From Thecamonas trahens ATCC 50062 (lineage: Eukaryota; Apusozoa; Apusomonadida; Apusomonadidae), in contig NW_013657631.1 in NCBI RefSeq assembly GCF_000142905.1, forward strand, positions 47,873-111,872: 64,000 bases of DNA, given 5' to 3'. Below are positions 1 to 11,200 of the stretch, one piece after another. Position 1 is the stretch's first letter. Each line of letters starts with the position of its first letter. The translations under genes and the position numbers were made by a program. The notes beneath the pieces were generated by a model. That model made no database searches. It was not told the DNA's origin and saw nothing but the letters and a program-made list of their open reading frames with translations.

Positions 1-347
1 GGGGGGGGGCAGTGGGTACACCCCACTCCATTACCTCCCAACGCGCGAGAGTATGAGTATGAACAAGTCTTGGCCGTGGTGGAAGTCATGGGGTGTTCTC
101 CTGGGTAAGGTGCCGTGTCGGGAAGGAGGGAGGGAGGGGGGCGGACAAGGTGAGGGACGAGGTGGAGAGGGGGGGGGGGGGGACGAGGTGGTGGGGACGT
201 GGTGGTGAGGGGGAGGCACGGTCAGGGGAGGTGGGCAAGGAGGTGGTGGGGACAGAGGCAGAAAGAGTAGATGAAAGGGTGAGTTGGGCAATTGGGAGAC
301 ATGGGGGTTTTTTTTCGAGTGTTGAATGGTGTGGGGACTCATGGTGG
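1..347. other. G-rich low-complexity flank, no gene seen
   Basis: This stretch is dominated by G runs and GGA/GGT-rich low complexity (around 130-260). The open frames across it have no recognisable protein character. I see no RNA gene. It probably holds the 5' flank of the EF-hand gene that follows. Confidence 0.5.
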
Positions 348-1036
348 ATGATGGTGAATACCGACGGTGGCTGCGATGACGACGACATCGGGACCGATAT
401 CACTGCACGGATCACGACGACAACCGGGATGATCACTGCTCGCTGCGCACGGGCTCAGGTGCCGGCGCTGCGCTGGCTTCGTCGGTGGCAGTGTACCGCT
501 GGCTCACGGCACGCGCACACGAGGACGACGGCTTTGATGACTCGGGCAAGCGCGGGCGCGACACGGTGAGGCACCTGACCGAGATGTTCATCTCGCAGTA
601 CCCGAACGGCATGACCAAGGAGGACGTGCTGGCGTATCAGTCCGAGTTTACTGAGAACAACATCGATGTTCTCTTCAACGCCATCGACTCTGACGGCAAC
701 GGCGTCGTCTCGTGCGAGGAGTTCCTGCTGTGGAAGCTCGCCATGTCTGCGCCCGAGTCTGCCGCCCGCTTCACCTTCCACATGTGGGACACCGACCACT
801 CCGGCTCGCTCTCCTTCTCCGAAGTCATGCGCATGTTCCTCATCCTCCGTTCCGCCAACGCCATCAAGACGTCCAAGGACGCCAACGAGCTCGCCCGCGA
901 GCTCTTCGCCAAGGCCGACGTCAACCACAACGGCTTCATCTCAGAGACCGAGTTCATGGCCGCCATGTCCATCCTCCACGACATGGACGAATCCGAGCAC
1001 CCCGAGTACTTCCAGCGCCTAGTCAACATCATCTAA
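348..1036 (+). CDS. EF-hand calcium-binding protein (start uncertain)
   Basis: A small calcium-sensor type protein. Three EF-hand loops are visible: DSDGNGVVSCEE (about 685-720), DTDHSGSLSFSE (787-822) and ADVNHNGFISETE (914-952). All have acidic residues at loop positions 1, 3 and 12 and a central Gly. The layout resembles neuronal calcium sensor/calcineurin B relatives, but no partner can be named. The EF-hand frame is open from 380 and has no ATG until 581. The ATG at 348 lies in another frame that joins it if one G is added to GGG at 426-428, giving about 229 residues. A start at 581 would give about 151 residues. I see the EF-hands directly; the 348 start is an inference. Confidence 0.8.
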
Positions 1037-1219
1037 ACTGCAAACTGCCACCCTTGCCTCCATCCCCCCCTCCCTCCCAGACACGGCACTACGCGATCAG
1101 CATACGATGCCAGGGAGAGAGGCCAGCCAGCCAGCCGAGCTCAGCCCAGTCAGTCAGCCAAGCTCAGCCCGGACACCACCCTCCCCACTCGTCGCCACCC
1201 TTCCACCGAGTGCCTTGCT

Positions 1220-2743
1220 ATGGCAACGCGAGACGGATGGCTCTCCCTCTGGCCTACAGCGGCCTCGCTTGCTCTTGCTGCAGCCATTGTGTTTGCGCTC
1301 CTCCGCGCGCCTTATGCCAAAGTCGAGGAGTCGTTCAACCTGCATGCGAGCCATGACCTTGTGAGCGTTTGGGGTCGACCTCTGTTTTCCACGGCGTACA
1401 ACGTTTCACAATTTGATCACATATTTTTCCCCGGCGTCGTCCCTCGGACCTTTGCCGGCCCCATCGCCCTCGCCGCCCCCTTCCGCCTCTGCTCCCTCGT
1501 CTCGCTCCTCCCGCCAGCCTTTGAGACCCTGCCTGGCATCGCGGCTTGCGCCCGCCCGGGCGTTGGCTGGGCCTGGCAGATCGCGGTCCGCGCCGTCCTT
1601 GGCGGCTATGTCTGGCTCTCGTGGCTGGTGGCGGCGCAGGGCCTCGCAAGGGCCACCGGCTCGCGCCGCACGGGCAAGCTCATGCTCGCCGTCACAGCCG
1701 CACAGTTCCACATGACGTTCTACGCGTCGCGGACGCTGCCCAACGTCTTTGCACTCGCCATCGTCAACCTCGGACTCGGCGCCTGGCTTGCCGGCGCCTG
1801 GCGCGCCTTCATCGTCGCCTTTGCCGTCGTCATCCCGCTCTTCCGCGCCGAGATCGTTGGCCTCTTCGGCCCGCTTGTCCTCTTCAGCTGGCTTGTCGAC
1901 CGCCGCCCGGTTGCCTCGACGCTGACGCTCGGCATCGCCGTTGGCCTTGCCACTATTGTCGCCTCGGTCGCCGTCGACTCGGGATTCTGGCGCCGCACAC
2001 TCTGGCCCGAAGGCGAGGTTCTCCACTTCAACACCGTCCTCAACAAGTCGTCCGAGTGGGGCACCTCGCCGTGGCACTGGTACGTCACCAGGGCGCTGCC
2101 CAAGGCGCTCCTCGGCGCGCTACCCGGCATGATCCTCGCTGCCTTTGCTGCGCCGCGCTCCCTCGTCGCCCGCCTCGCCCTACCACCGGCTGTCTTTGTC
2201 GCCCTCTACTCTCTGCTTCCGCACAAGGAGCTCCGCTTTATCTTCTACGTCATCCCGCTCTTCAACGCCCTTGCCGCTGTTGGCTACAATTGGGCCCTCG
2301 CCGGCTCGCGCCTCGGCCGCGCCGCCCTCGCCGCGCTACTCCTTGCCTCGGCCGCCGCCGCCCAGCTCATGGTCCACATCTCGGCCCACAACTACCCGGG
2401 CGGCGACGCGCTCACCGCTTTCAACTCTCTTGCCGCAGCAACGCCCTCAACTCTGCTTGCCGTCCACATTGATGCCGATGCTGCCATGACCGGTGTCTCG
2501 CTCTTTGGCCAATCGGCGCCCAACGTGATGTACTCCAAGACCGAAGGCCTCACCTCGTGGGACAACTTTACCCACCTCATCACAGCTGCCTCACCGGCAC
2601 AGCGTCCAGGCTTTGCCCTCCTCGCCACCATTCCGGCCTATGCTGGCCTCCGTTTTTGCCGCTCTGCCTGCGCCTTTGGGCTCCCGCTCGGCCTTGACCT
2701 CATCCTGGAGCCTGCGCTCTACATCCTGGCACGGGAGACGTAG
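1220..2743 (+). CDS. ALG12: ALG12-type dolichyl-P-mannose alpha-1,6-mannosyltransferase
   Basis: A GT22-family multi-pass ER membrane enzyme of 507 residues. It would add the eighth mannose (alpha-1,6) from dolichyl-P-mannose to the lipid-linked N-glycan precursor in the ER lumen. Diagnostic stretches are AKVEESFNLHASHDL near residue 35, FFPGVVPRTF near 72 (the first luminal loop with the conserved acidic pair), and LLPHKELRFIFYVIPLFN near 335 (the HKE motif of GT22 enzymes). At least eight Ala/Leu/Val-rich membrane helices follow the first loop. The length matches the family (about 480-550). The ATG at 1220 starts directly before the first hydrophobic segment. The gene ends 39 bp before the stop of the convergent neighbour. 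Confidence 0.93.
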   Translation: MATRDGWLSLWPTAASLALAAAIVFALLRAPYAKVEESFNLHASHDLVSVWGRPLFSTAYNVSQFDHIFFPGVVPRTFAGPIALAAPFRLCSLVSLLPPAFETLPGIAACARPGVGWAWQIAVRAVLGGYVWLSWLVAAQGLARATGSRRTGKLMLAVTAAQFHMTFYASRTLPNVFALAIVNLGLGAWLAGAWRAFIVAFAVVIPLFRAEIVGLFGPLVLFSWLVDRRPVASTLTLGIAVGLATIVASVAVDSGFWRRTLWPEGEVLHFNTVLNKSSEWGTSPWHWYVTRALPKALLGALPGMILAAFAAPRSLVARLALPPAVFVALYSLLPHKELRFIFYVIPLFNALAAVGYNWALAGSRLGRAALAALLLASAAAAQLMVHISAHNYPGGDALTAFNSLAAATPSTLLAVHIDADAAMTGVSLFGQSAPNVMYSKTEGLTSWDNFTHLITAASPAQRPGFALLATIPAYAGLRFCRSACAFGLPLGLDLILEPALYILARET

Positions 2744-2782
2744 CCGTTGACCTGATCGCTTTTACACAAACTGCGCCCGTCC

Positions 2783-3534
2783 TCACTTGGTCTTGGTCTT
2801 GGCCTTTTTGCCCTTGCTCTTGCTCTTGCTCTTCTTGCTGCTCTTGCTCTTCTTCTTGCTGCTCATGCTCTTCTTGCTCCCCTTGCTCTTCTTCTTGCTC
2901 TTGCTCCGACCCTCATCGCTCACGTCGTCATACACATGCCGCGCGTTGTCGCACCACAGCTTGTAAGCTCTGTGCATCACCGCGGGCTCCCACTCGGTCT
3001 GGCGGCGCATGTAGTCGCGGATGGCTTTCTTGCGGCTCGAGTAAGACGCGCCCTTGTTAACGCGGACCCTAACCTTCTCCACCTCGACGTCGTACTGCAC
3101 AGGCTTGGGAATGACCCTGAAACCACGGCGCAGCTGCTCCTCCAGCCGAGCGATCTCCTCCTCCAGCACGGCGTCATCGGCGTCAGCAAGCCGGACCACC
3201 ACACCGTCGCGGGCAAACTCGGAATGGACCTCCCACTGCGAGTCGCAGCGCTCGACATCGTCCGCGATGTCTGCCACCCACAACCACATCGATCCCCGCC
3301 ATCATCATCATCACCACCACCACATCGATCCCCGCCATCACCACCATCAACACCATCCCCGCCATCCCCACCACCATCCCCACCACAGCCACAGACAGCC
3401 GCACCAGTCAGTCACCGCCCCCCCCTCCCCCCTTCCCCCCACCCACCCACACCCCCTCCCTCTCCCCCTCCCCCTTTGCCACACATACCCCATTCGTCCG
3501 TGGTGTAGCTCGAACCGTACGACGTGTACGACAT
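2783..3534 (-). CDS. Two-exon hypothetical protein with Lys/Ser-rich tail
   Basis: Not recognised. Exon 1 (3534-3489) encodes 15 residues beginning MSYTSYGSSYTTDEW. Exon 2 (3270-2783) carries the rest, giving about 177 residues. They are joined by a GTATGT...CAG intron in phase 1, and the joined frame is continuous. The middle is acidic and helical (AVLEEEIARLEEQLRRGF) followed by a basic segment ending AYKLWCDNARHVYDD. The last 45 residues are almost only Lys and Ser (KKKSK/GSKK units), as seen in nuclear or nucleic-acid-associated tails. The exon join is an inference from splice signals and frame; the function is unknown. Confidence 0.65.
3271..3488 (-). other. Spliceosomal intron, 218 bp
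   Basis: Read on the minus strand it begins GTATGTGTGG at 3488 and ends GTGGGTGGCAG at 3271. Splicing it out joins two coding exons in phase 1. The interior is low complexity and includes the ATC/ACC microsatellite. Confidence 0.65.
3298..3400. repeat. CAT/CAC trinucleotide-rich microsatellite inside the intron
   Basis: Imperfect CAT, CAC and CCC trinucleotide runs with an interspersed CATCGATCCCCGC unit that occurs twice. It lies wholly inside the intron of the Lys/Ser-tail gene. Confidence 0.7.
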
Positions 3535-4169
3535 GGTTGTCCAGTCAGAGAGTAGTAGCCAGCTATCTGGTTGCTCATACCCACCTTGCCCACCGCACCG
3601 ACTGGCAGTCTGTTCATCGCCTGTCTGCAACGCCCACCACTCAGGCAACGAACAAATTGTGGGAAACTGGTATGGTACAGGGGGGAAGGGGATCATGGGT
3701 GGATGGTCCTCCACAGCCTCCTGCCACACTCTATCCACACACACCAACTCGTTCTACTCATCACACTTATCACGCATATAGACGATATGTGCGTGTGTTC
3801 TGCCCACAACATGTCCTTCCCATCGCTCGTGGCCACTCTTTCTGCATCTGGAGTCGTCCGATCACAGATCGCTCGAAAAAAACAACAACAACCACACCAC
3901 ACGCGTAAACATCATCTGCAATCCCATCACACACATCTCCCTCCCCCGCCTCTCTTCCTACCGTCATCCCTTCCCTCCCTACTGCAACCATCCCTGTCCA
4001 CATATTTCATCACGATCACCCTCGCAACCATCATCACCATCACCATCATCACCATCACTATCCATCCATCCTCCCCCTCTCCCCCCTCCCCCACCCATGC
4101 CCCCCTCCCCCCCCGCGGGCCACCAGTCCACCCCTCTCCACCTCACTATTCTCACCCTCAGCCTCCACC
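3535..4169. other. Divergent intergenic region, no gene
   Basis: This separates the minus-strand Lys/Ser-tail gene from the plus-strand NUFIP-like gene. It contains CA, CAT and CCT low complexity (ATC/ACC repeats near 4010-4070, poly-C near 4080-4125). Its open frames have none of the GC3 bias of neighbouring genes. Probably a bidirectional promoter. Confidence 0.5.
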
Positions 4170-5206
4170 ATGGACACCTGGCACACGCATCCTGAAGGGG
4201 TGCGTCCATGGTCTGCGCTTGTCACGCCTTCGAGCGGCTCAGCTGGGAGGCAGCCAGTTGAGACGGGCACGAGACAGTCAGTGCCTGCCGAAACGCCGCT
4301 AGAGGCCAAGAGCTCGAAGCCACCCGCGACTTTGGCTTCCAAGGCCGATGAGGAGGAAATCGCAGCTTGGATTGCAGAGCGGAAGAAGCGGTTCCCAACG
4401 CGGGCAAACATCGCTGCAAAGCTGGCGGCAGAGAAGAAGGCTGAGGTCACTGGCGCTCTCCCGCTGGACGCGCACACGGGCAAGCTTCGGAAGCGCCGGC
4501 GCGCCCCCTCGGCTCCATCAAGCTCTTCCACTAACGACCCGCCGCTCAAGCGGAGAAAGAAAATCCGGACCCGCCGCCGCTCGACCCGCACTAACCCGCC
4601 GCCGCCTGCAACCATCCCACCGCCCGCAACATCTGCCTCGTCGCTTGTGGCTGGCTACGGTGCTTCGTCGTCATCCTCCTCTTCCTCGCCGTCAGCCGCA
4701 GTCGTCGATCACGCGTATTCATACTCGTACGCATCGATGTCGGCTTCGACATCGCCGTCGGCTTCGGCTTCGGCTCAAGCTGCCCACTCGCCGCCCCTGC
4801 CGGGAGCATCTCCTGCTTGTCAGGCCGAGACCGACGCTGTGTCGGCATGCCATCCTGACGCCAAGGCCAAGGCCAAGCCTGATCGTCGCGCTGCGCGGCT
4901 CTGTCGGTTCTTTGCCCGCGGCCGGTGCAAGAACGGCGAGACCTGCCCGTACCTGCATGACCCCTCGCGAGTCCTCTGCCCGCACCTGCGCAAGGCCAAA
5001 TCCAAAACCGCCGCCAAAAGGCCGTCTGCCCGGACGGCGCGGCGTGCCGCTACTCGCACACCCGCAAGGCCCGAACCAATGTCGCCGCCCTGCCGCCGAC
5101 AAAGCCATCGCTTCTCTCGCGTCTCTTTGCCCGCGAGCTGCGAAGCGACGCTTCGCTCGTCCTCCAGGTCTTCCGCCGCTGGATCGAGACCGACTTTGCC
5201 CGCTAG
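4170..5206 (+). CDS. NUFIP1/Rsa1-like protein with CCCH zinc finger(s), frame broken
   Basis: NUFIP-like proteins are scaffolds for box C/D snoRNP assembly. The signature is EEEIAAWIAERKKRFPTRAN at residues 61-80, matching the conserved NUFIP peptide. A Ser/Ala-rich linker follows, then a CCCH finger CRFFARGRCKNGETCPYLH (about 4899-4955). The frame then changes. From about 5026 a second frame reads CPDGAACRYSH and a helical tail LLSRLFARELRSDASLVLQV, ending at the TAG at 5204-5206. The tail resembles the NUFIP C-terminal helix. Adding one A to AAAA at 5016-5019 joins the frames and gives about 345 residues. A 26-bp segment between two AAGGCC copies (4992, 5018) is another candidate: removing it would make a perfect second CCCH finger. 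The gene converges on its neighbour 28 bp away. Confidence 0.75.
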
Positions 5207-5234
5207 CACCTCCCGCACACGCCCTCACGCTTGT

Positions 5235-8200
5235 TTACACACGCGTCCGCGAGAGATGGACCCACTGCCGCAGCCGCAGGTCGACGGCCTGGCCCGGCGT
5301 GTTGTCTTCGTCGGGTGGAACGATAAGGTTGGCTACAACGGCGATGAGGCCCTTCTGCGGCCGCATAGCGTGCGTCACCATGCCGCACGTCCGGCACTTG
5401 AAGATCGACCACTCGAGCTTGGGAATGACCTTGTGCTTGAGCATGTCCGAGACCTTGAGAAACGGGTTGAACTCCTCCACGTTGGTTCCGAGGCCGTTGT
5501 GCAGCTCGGCCGAGGTGATGAACCGCCACTGCAGCTGCCGCGCCGAAAACTCGTGCAGCGTCTGCATCTCGGTCAGCACGTCTGCGCACCCGATGTTGGG
5601 GCACGACGACCGAGTCGATGACTCGATGGTGCACGCGCACGATGAAGTCACCACCTTCGACCGCCCGTCCTCCACCACAGACAGCACGTTACCGCCGCAA
5701 AGGCACTGGTACTGCGAGAGCGGTGACGACGGCCGCTGCTTCTGAGCCAGCATCTGCTCCCACTGCTTCAGCTGCAGCATGTACTTGCTCTCAGCCTCAA
5801 ACACAAACCGCGCCTCGCGCACGAGTACAAACGCCTCATACAGCGGCATGTGCCGCGACACCATCAGGTACCCCATCAGCATCACGCACGCGGGCGAGTT
5901 GACCGTCTCGCGTGCCACAAACACCACACGCGCCCCGTGTCGCAGCGCAGAGTCTACAAACTCCTGCACGAGCGGAATCGACGACGCAAGCTCAAACGAC
6001 GCACTAGCCGCTGTGTTGCCGCTTGCCTCCGTGAAAGCGTTGGCCAGCGTCTGGCCCTCGCCCTCCACCACATGCGCCGTCTCTAACACGTTCAGTTGCA
6101 GCCGCGTCCGGTACGGCGTCGGCGAGCAATTGACCACGTGCGTCACTCCGAGCTCAAGCAGCTCGTCGAGATCCTCCGCCACAAGCGACGATGCCACATA
6201 CAGCTCGTCCGTCACTCGCGTGATTGCCTTGTCGTACCATAGCTCCGCCACGTGGTTTTTTGGCTCGTTGCTCGCCCCGCTCGTCCCCTGGCCCTTGCTT
6301 CTAGGCTGTTCGCCGAGTATCGCGCTCGAAATCGCGCCCGCGCCACCGTCGCCAGCAGACACCGAAGTGGCCGACACCGATCCGCCACCGCTCATCATCA
6401 CAGACGTCTGTCCATCCGTTGCTCCCGCCGATGTCACCGACCGGTCAAAGAGCCGCGTCTTGAAAAGCTGCCCGATCCGCTGCCTCTGACCCGCGATGCC
6501 CGCTTCTTCCACGACGACGTCACCTTCTTCCCGTGCTTCGCCACCCACGCCGCTGCCACGGGCAGCAGCTGCGCCTCAAACTTGACAATGACTTCAGCGA
6601 GCGTCGGCCGCTTCTTGGGATCGCGCTGGAGCACAAACTCCAAAAACTCGAGCACATCCTTGTTGTGATCTACCAGCGCCGCCCGCTCCTCGGCAATGAG
6701 CTCCACGCCTTCGGTCGTAACCCGGTAGTAGAACTCGCCCCAGTTGTCGGGGTTGTACGGATCACAGAACAAGTACTCCGAGGTGAGGAGCTCAAAGAGA
6801 AGACACCCGATCGACCACACGTCCGACGCCGGTCCGGCCCCGCCGCCGGCCCCAGACTTTTCGTACGACGCCTTGATCTTCGACTTTTCGTCAGCGTACG
6901 CCATCGTCAGCATCTCCGGCGACTTGATGTACTCGGTCCCGCGGTTACGCTTGGTGAACGCGGACTCGCCCTCAGCAAACGCCTTCGACTCGCCAAAGTC
7001 GGCCAGCACCACCTTGACCGACGGCCGCCCGGTCGCAAGCAGCTCCGAGAGCTGGTCTAGCACCGTCTCGGGCGCCCCAGACGACGCAGACGCAGGATCC
7101 CGTGCCTCCACGAGGAAGTTGTCACACTTGATGTCGTAGTGGTTGACCCGGTGCGCCTCGAGCAGCCGCAGCACCTTGAGTGTCTCGTAGTACAGATACA
7201 GGTACACCCCAAACGACTCCTCGAAACGGAGCTTCTGCTGCAGCCGCCACTCCCGCAGCGACATCGTGTACCGCTTCATCACGATCCAGTAGTTGTTGCC
7301 GTCCACCCCGTAGTCGTACACATGCGACGCCCGCAAGTCGTGCCGCAGCCGATCCAGAATCACAATCTCGGAAAAGATGTCATGCAGGACGCACCGGTCG
7401 TGGACCGTCCGCGGCAGCGTCATCACCTTGGCCGCCAGCTTGGTTCCCGTCGGCCCAAACTTGGTCTGATACACAAAGCCAAAGGCTCCTGCTCCAAGCC
7501 GCTCGCCCATCTCGTACAAGTGCGCCGGAAAGAGCGAGGTGCAGAGAAGTTTCAGCAGCCGCATCGCCCCGGCTCCCAGCTCGCGCGTCTCCTTGATCAG
7601 CAGCGGCACAATCGACGCGTTGTCCGGGTAGTTGATGTGCATGTGCAGGTAGAACGGCACGTTGAGCTTCTTGTACGTCGTCGGAAACTGATCTGTGTAC
7701 AGCGACTCGAGCTTGTCGTCCTCCGTCAGAATGAGAAGCATGAGCAGCTCAATAATGAGCACGTGCATCCCGTCGTCGTGGTACAGCTTCCGGTTGTTCC
7801 GCTCCGTCTTGTAGTACGCGTCCGCGTCAAGCGAAAAGTCCCATGACAGGTAGTCCTCCAGCGTCCGGAGCACATGCGGCTGGTCTTGCAGCAGCTGGAA
7901 CTTGGTGTCCGGTCCACCGTGATCGACCTGCGCAAACCGTTCCAGCCCGCGCTGCTGCCGCGACGACGTCCATGCCTGGGTCCCAGAGCTCAACTGCACC
8001 ATCCGCCGTCCAAGCCCTTTGCCGGCCGCCGCCGACGGGCTCGGCGACCCAAGTGATGCCTCGCGCATCCGCCGCTTCTTCCGCCGGCCCCTATTGCGAT
8101 GGCCAGACGCCGCGTGCACCGATACACGCGGCCTACTTGCGCTTGATATGGGTGAGCCGGACGAGCCGGATTCGGTGCCACCAATCCCCAGGACCCGCAT

Positions 8201-11200
8201 CGACGAGGTGGCCTCGGTCCCGCACGTGGCTGACGATCCGTCATACTCGTCCTCGGTACCGTACTCGGACGAGACCCGTCGCTTCGATGCCCTCACAGAC
8301 ATGTCGCGAACCGTCGGCTGTGTCACCCCAATGACAGGCCCTGAGACAGGCGCCTCACCAAAGTCAAGCATCAGTCCGGGCACTGCCCCATCGGCGTCTC
8401 CTTGTCGGCTCACCTTGAGCGAGCCGCCGCCAAGCGGAGCCATCGTCTTGACCACCGCGTCACGGCCCACCACAGCCCGCGCGTCGACCGTGAGGTCCGC
8501 AGTCAACTTGAGGCCCGGAATGCGGACACTGCCAAGGCCAAAGCCGCCACCACCACCACCATCACCGCTCCTGCTGCTGATGCTGCTACTGCACACACTG
8601 CTGCTACTCACGCTTCCGCCGGCGCCCTCGCTGCTGCTCTCACCGTACTCGGAAAGCGCAGAGCTCGAGTCTCGCGACACGCACCGGTCCTCCAGCTCCG
8701 ACGAGTTGGCGTCTTCCCAGAGCGACGGCGTGAGCGACGGCGAGACCGAGGTGGTCACTGAACCCGATGACGACGAGGTAAACGAGTAAGATCCGCCCGA
8801 CGGAGATGGCACAGCGAGCGACGACGTCGACCGTGACTCCGACGACAGCGCCTCCTCCTGCTCAACGAGGCCCGGCGCGTGGTGCGAGCGCGGCGCTGAC
8901 TTTTTCGGGTCTTCTACGCCGACCACCGCGCCACCCACATCGTCGTCGAGCACCACGTCGAGGTTGCGGTCAGACTTCTGCGCGTTGACATCCAGCACAA
9001 TGTCCGACCCGCGGACGTCCTGCCCATCGAGCGTCAGGTTTGAAGCCAGAAACAGTCCCGGGATGACAATCTGCCGCGCCTCCTCGGACGCGACCGAGAG
9101 CGAGCCCGAGTAGCTTTGGCTCGAGTACGAGCCCGATCCGCTGGGCGAGCTCGTCCGGCGCCGCGCCGACGACGATGAGGACGATGATGCTACAGCCGAC
9201 CGCCGCGAGCTCCGTCGGGAAGACGCCCGCGAGCTCCGCCGCGAGCTCCGCCGCGAGCTCCGCCGCGAGCCACGCGGCCGCGGTGCAAGCTGCGACCCGC
9301 CACAAGAGCTGCATGACGACGACGCCCTTCTCGACGACATCGACCGCGAGCTGCTAGAGCCAGAGCCGTAGTCATCGCTACTATCGCTGCCGCCGCCACT
9401 GCAGTCCCCGCTGCAGCCCGAGCCCGAGCTCATGCCGGACGACGCGCCCGAGCGCGAGGTGCGGGCATCCAGGCGTGCCGGCCCACCGACCCATGCCACA
9501 GCGGGATGATATCGCTCACCGTCGTTGTTGATGTCCTCGTCGTCCTCGCGGTTGTCCCACGACATCTGTGACGCCGTGCCAGACATCTGCAAAAAGCCAC
9601 CCGGATCTCCGGCGGCCGACGATGAGCCGATGTTCTGCAGCGAGTGGCCAATAAGCCGCTCCGAGAGCGGGCCCTCACCCGGCCGTTGGTCTTCTCCCGC
9701 ATCCGCTGCTTGATGTCAGCAACCTTTTGCTCCACGTCAATCTCACGGGCAAGAAAGTCGACCACCCGCAGCTGGTAGAACTTGCGGATGATGGCCTCGT
9801 TCTTGTGGAGCGCAAACATGCGCAGGATGCGCAAGTGGCCCTTGCACAGTTCCATCGACATTGTGTCGACCTCGGAAGAGTGGTAGAGCTTGACAAACTG
9901 CGTGTAGTGAAGCGTGACGTAGCCGTCGACCCACATCGGGTCGTGGAGCTGCGGCAAGCCGGGAATCCGGAAGAAAGCCTCAAGAAGACCAAGCATCGCC
10001 TTGAGCAGCGGTGCGCGCTTGGGCTGTTGCGCAGAGTCAAAGGTGTTGAAGACCTTGACAGCAATACCGCGCGTTGGGTGGAGGAGGAAGAGCATCGGGA
10101 GGATAAACGAGTTGAGCATGTCCGCCATCGACGCCCACGACTCCTCCCCGAGTGACGACGCCCCTGCCGTGGCGCCCCCGCCGCCAACCGGGTATACTCC
10201 GACTGCATTCTCACTATGGCTCGACGTTCCGACCGCCGCCGCCGAGAGAGAGCTTGACATCCCGCGCCTGCTCGGGCTCAGTGCCGCGCCTGTCGACACA
10301 GCGCCAGCAGATGTCACCCGCGTCAGTGGCGAGCCAGAGCCGGAGAGCGTACTCGACGAGCCGCCGTCTTTGATGCCTGGCTCCACAATGGCCGCCACCC
10401 CAGTCTTGCTACTGCCACCGCCGCGAGCCTGGGACTGGCCGCCCACCCGGGCGGTCGAGTCTGCCGATGCGCCCGGTGTGGCCGACGTCACTGACGCGTC
10501 GTCGTCGGCCGACTTGCGAACGCGCGCGAGCTTGACGCTCCTCTCCACGCGGTCGCGGAGCCGGTACATATGAGTCTCGATGACAGAGAGGATGACCGCA
10601 AAGTAGTCGACGGCCGCGCACTGGTACGAAACAAGCTTGGCCGGCGAAAACCGCTCGACCCCCGAGCCGACAACGCCCTCAGACTCGTGCACGGTGGCAA
10701 ACGCGTTCTCAATCTCCGGGTCAATGAGCAGCCGACCGGCAAACGAGCGAAAGTACATCCAGTTGTCCCACTCGTCGCGCCGGCGGACCAGAATGTTGAG
10801 CAGCATCGAGTTGAGCGGGAGGTGGGTGTTGCGCGAGCCAATCTCGCCAAAGACAGCAAGGAGAGCAGTCATGGCCGGCGCCACAAAGATGCGGTCCGGA
10901 ACCAGCTTGCCGAACGAGAACAGGTAGTTCTTGATGTCGAGGAGAACGTCCAGAGCAACGTCGACAACTTGCGGAACCATGACCCGCGTCCGGCAAGCCT
11001 GCATGTACATGTGCAGCATGCGAAGCTGAAGCTCGATGGCCTCCAACCGCGCCGTCGTCGCCATCCAGCCAGACCGCGACTGGTCGGCGAGGGTGCGGAG
11101 CTGGGCTGTCACTCGCCACACGAAGCGGTCGAGCTTGCGCCGCGACCGCGACTTGGCGGGCAGCGACAGCGTCGCAAACGCAGTCGGCCAGAGGACCCGG

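Noticed and set aside
6486-6523. A 38-bp intron (GTGACG...GTCAG) between the kinase and pseudophosphatase segments
   Set aside because: The donor is weak and the length is far below the three supported introns. A +1 at AAAA 6463-6466 joins the frames more simply.
9587-9678. A 92-bp intron (GTGAGG...TTTTTGCAG) joining the helical region to the kinase segment
   Set aside because: The splice signals look good, but the 92 bp reads as protein-like sequence (SERLIGHSLQNIGSS) in the kinase frame. A +1 at 9678-9680 keeps it. Not excluded.
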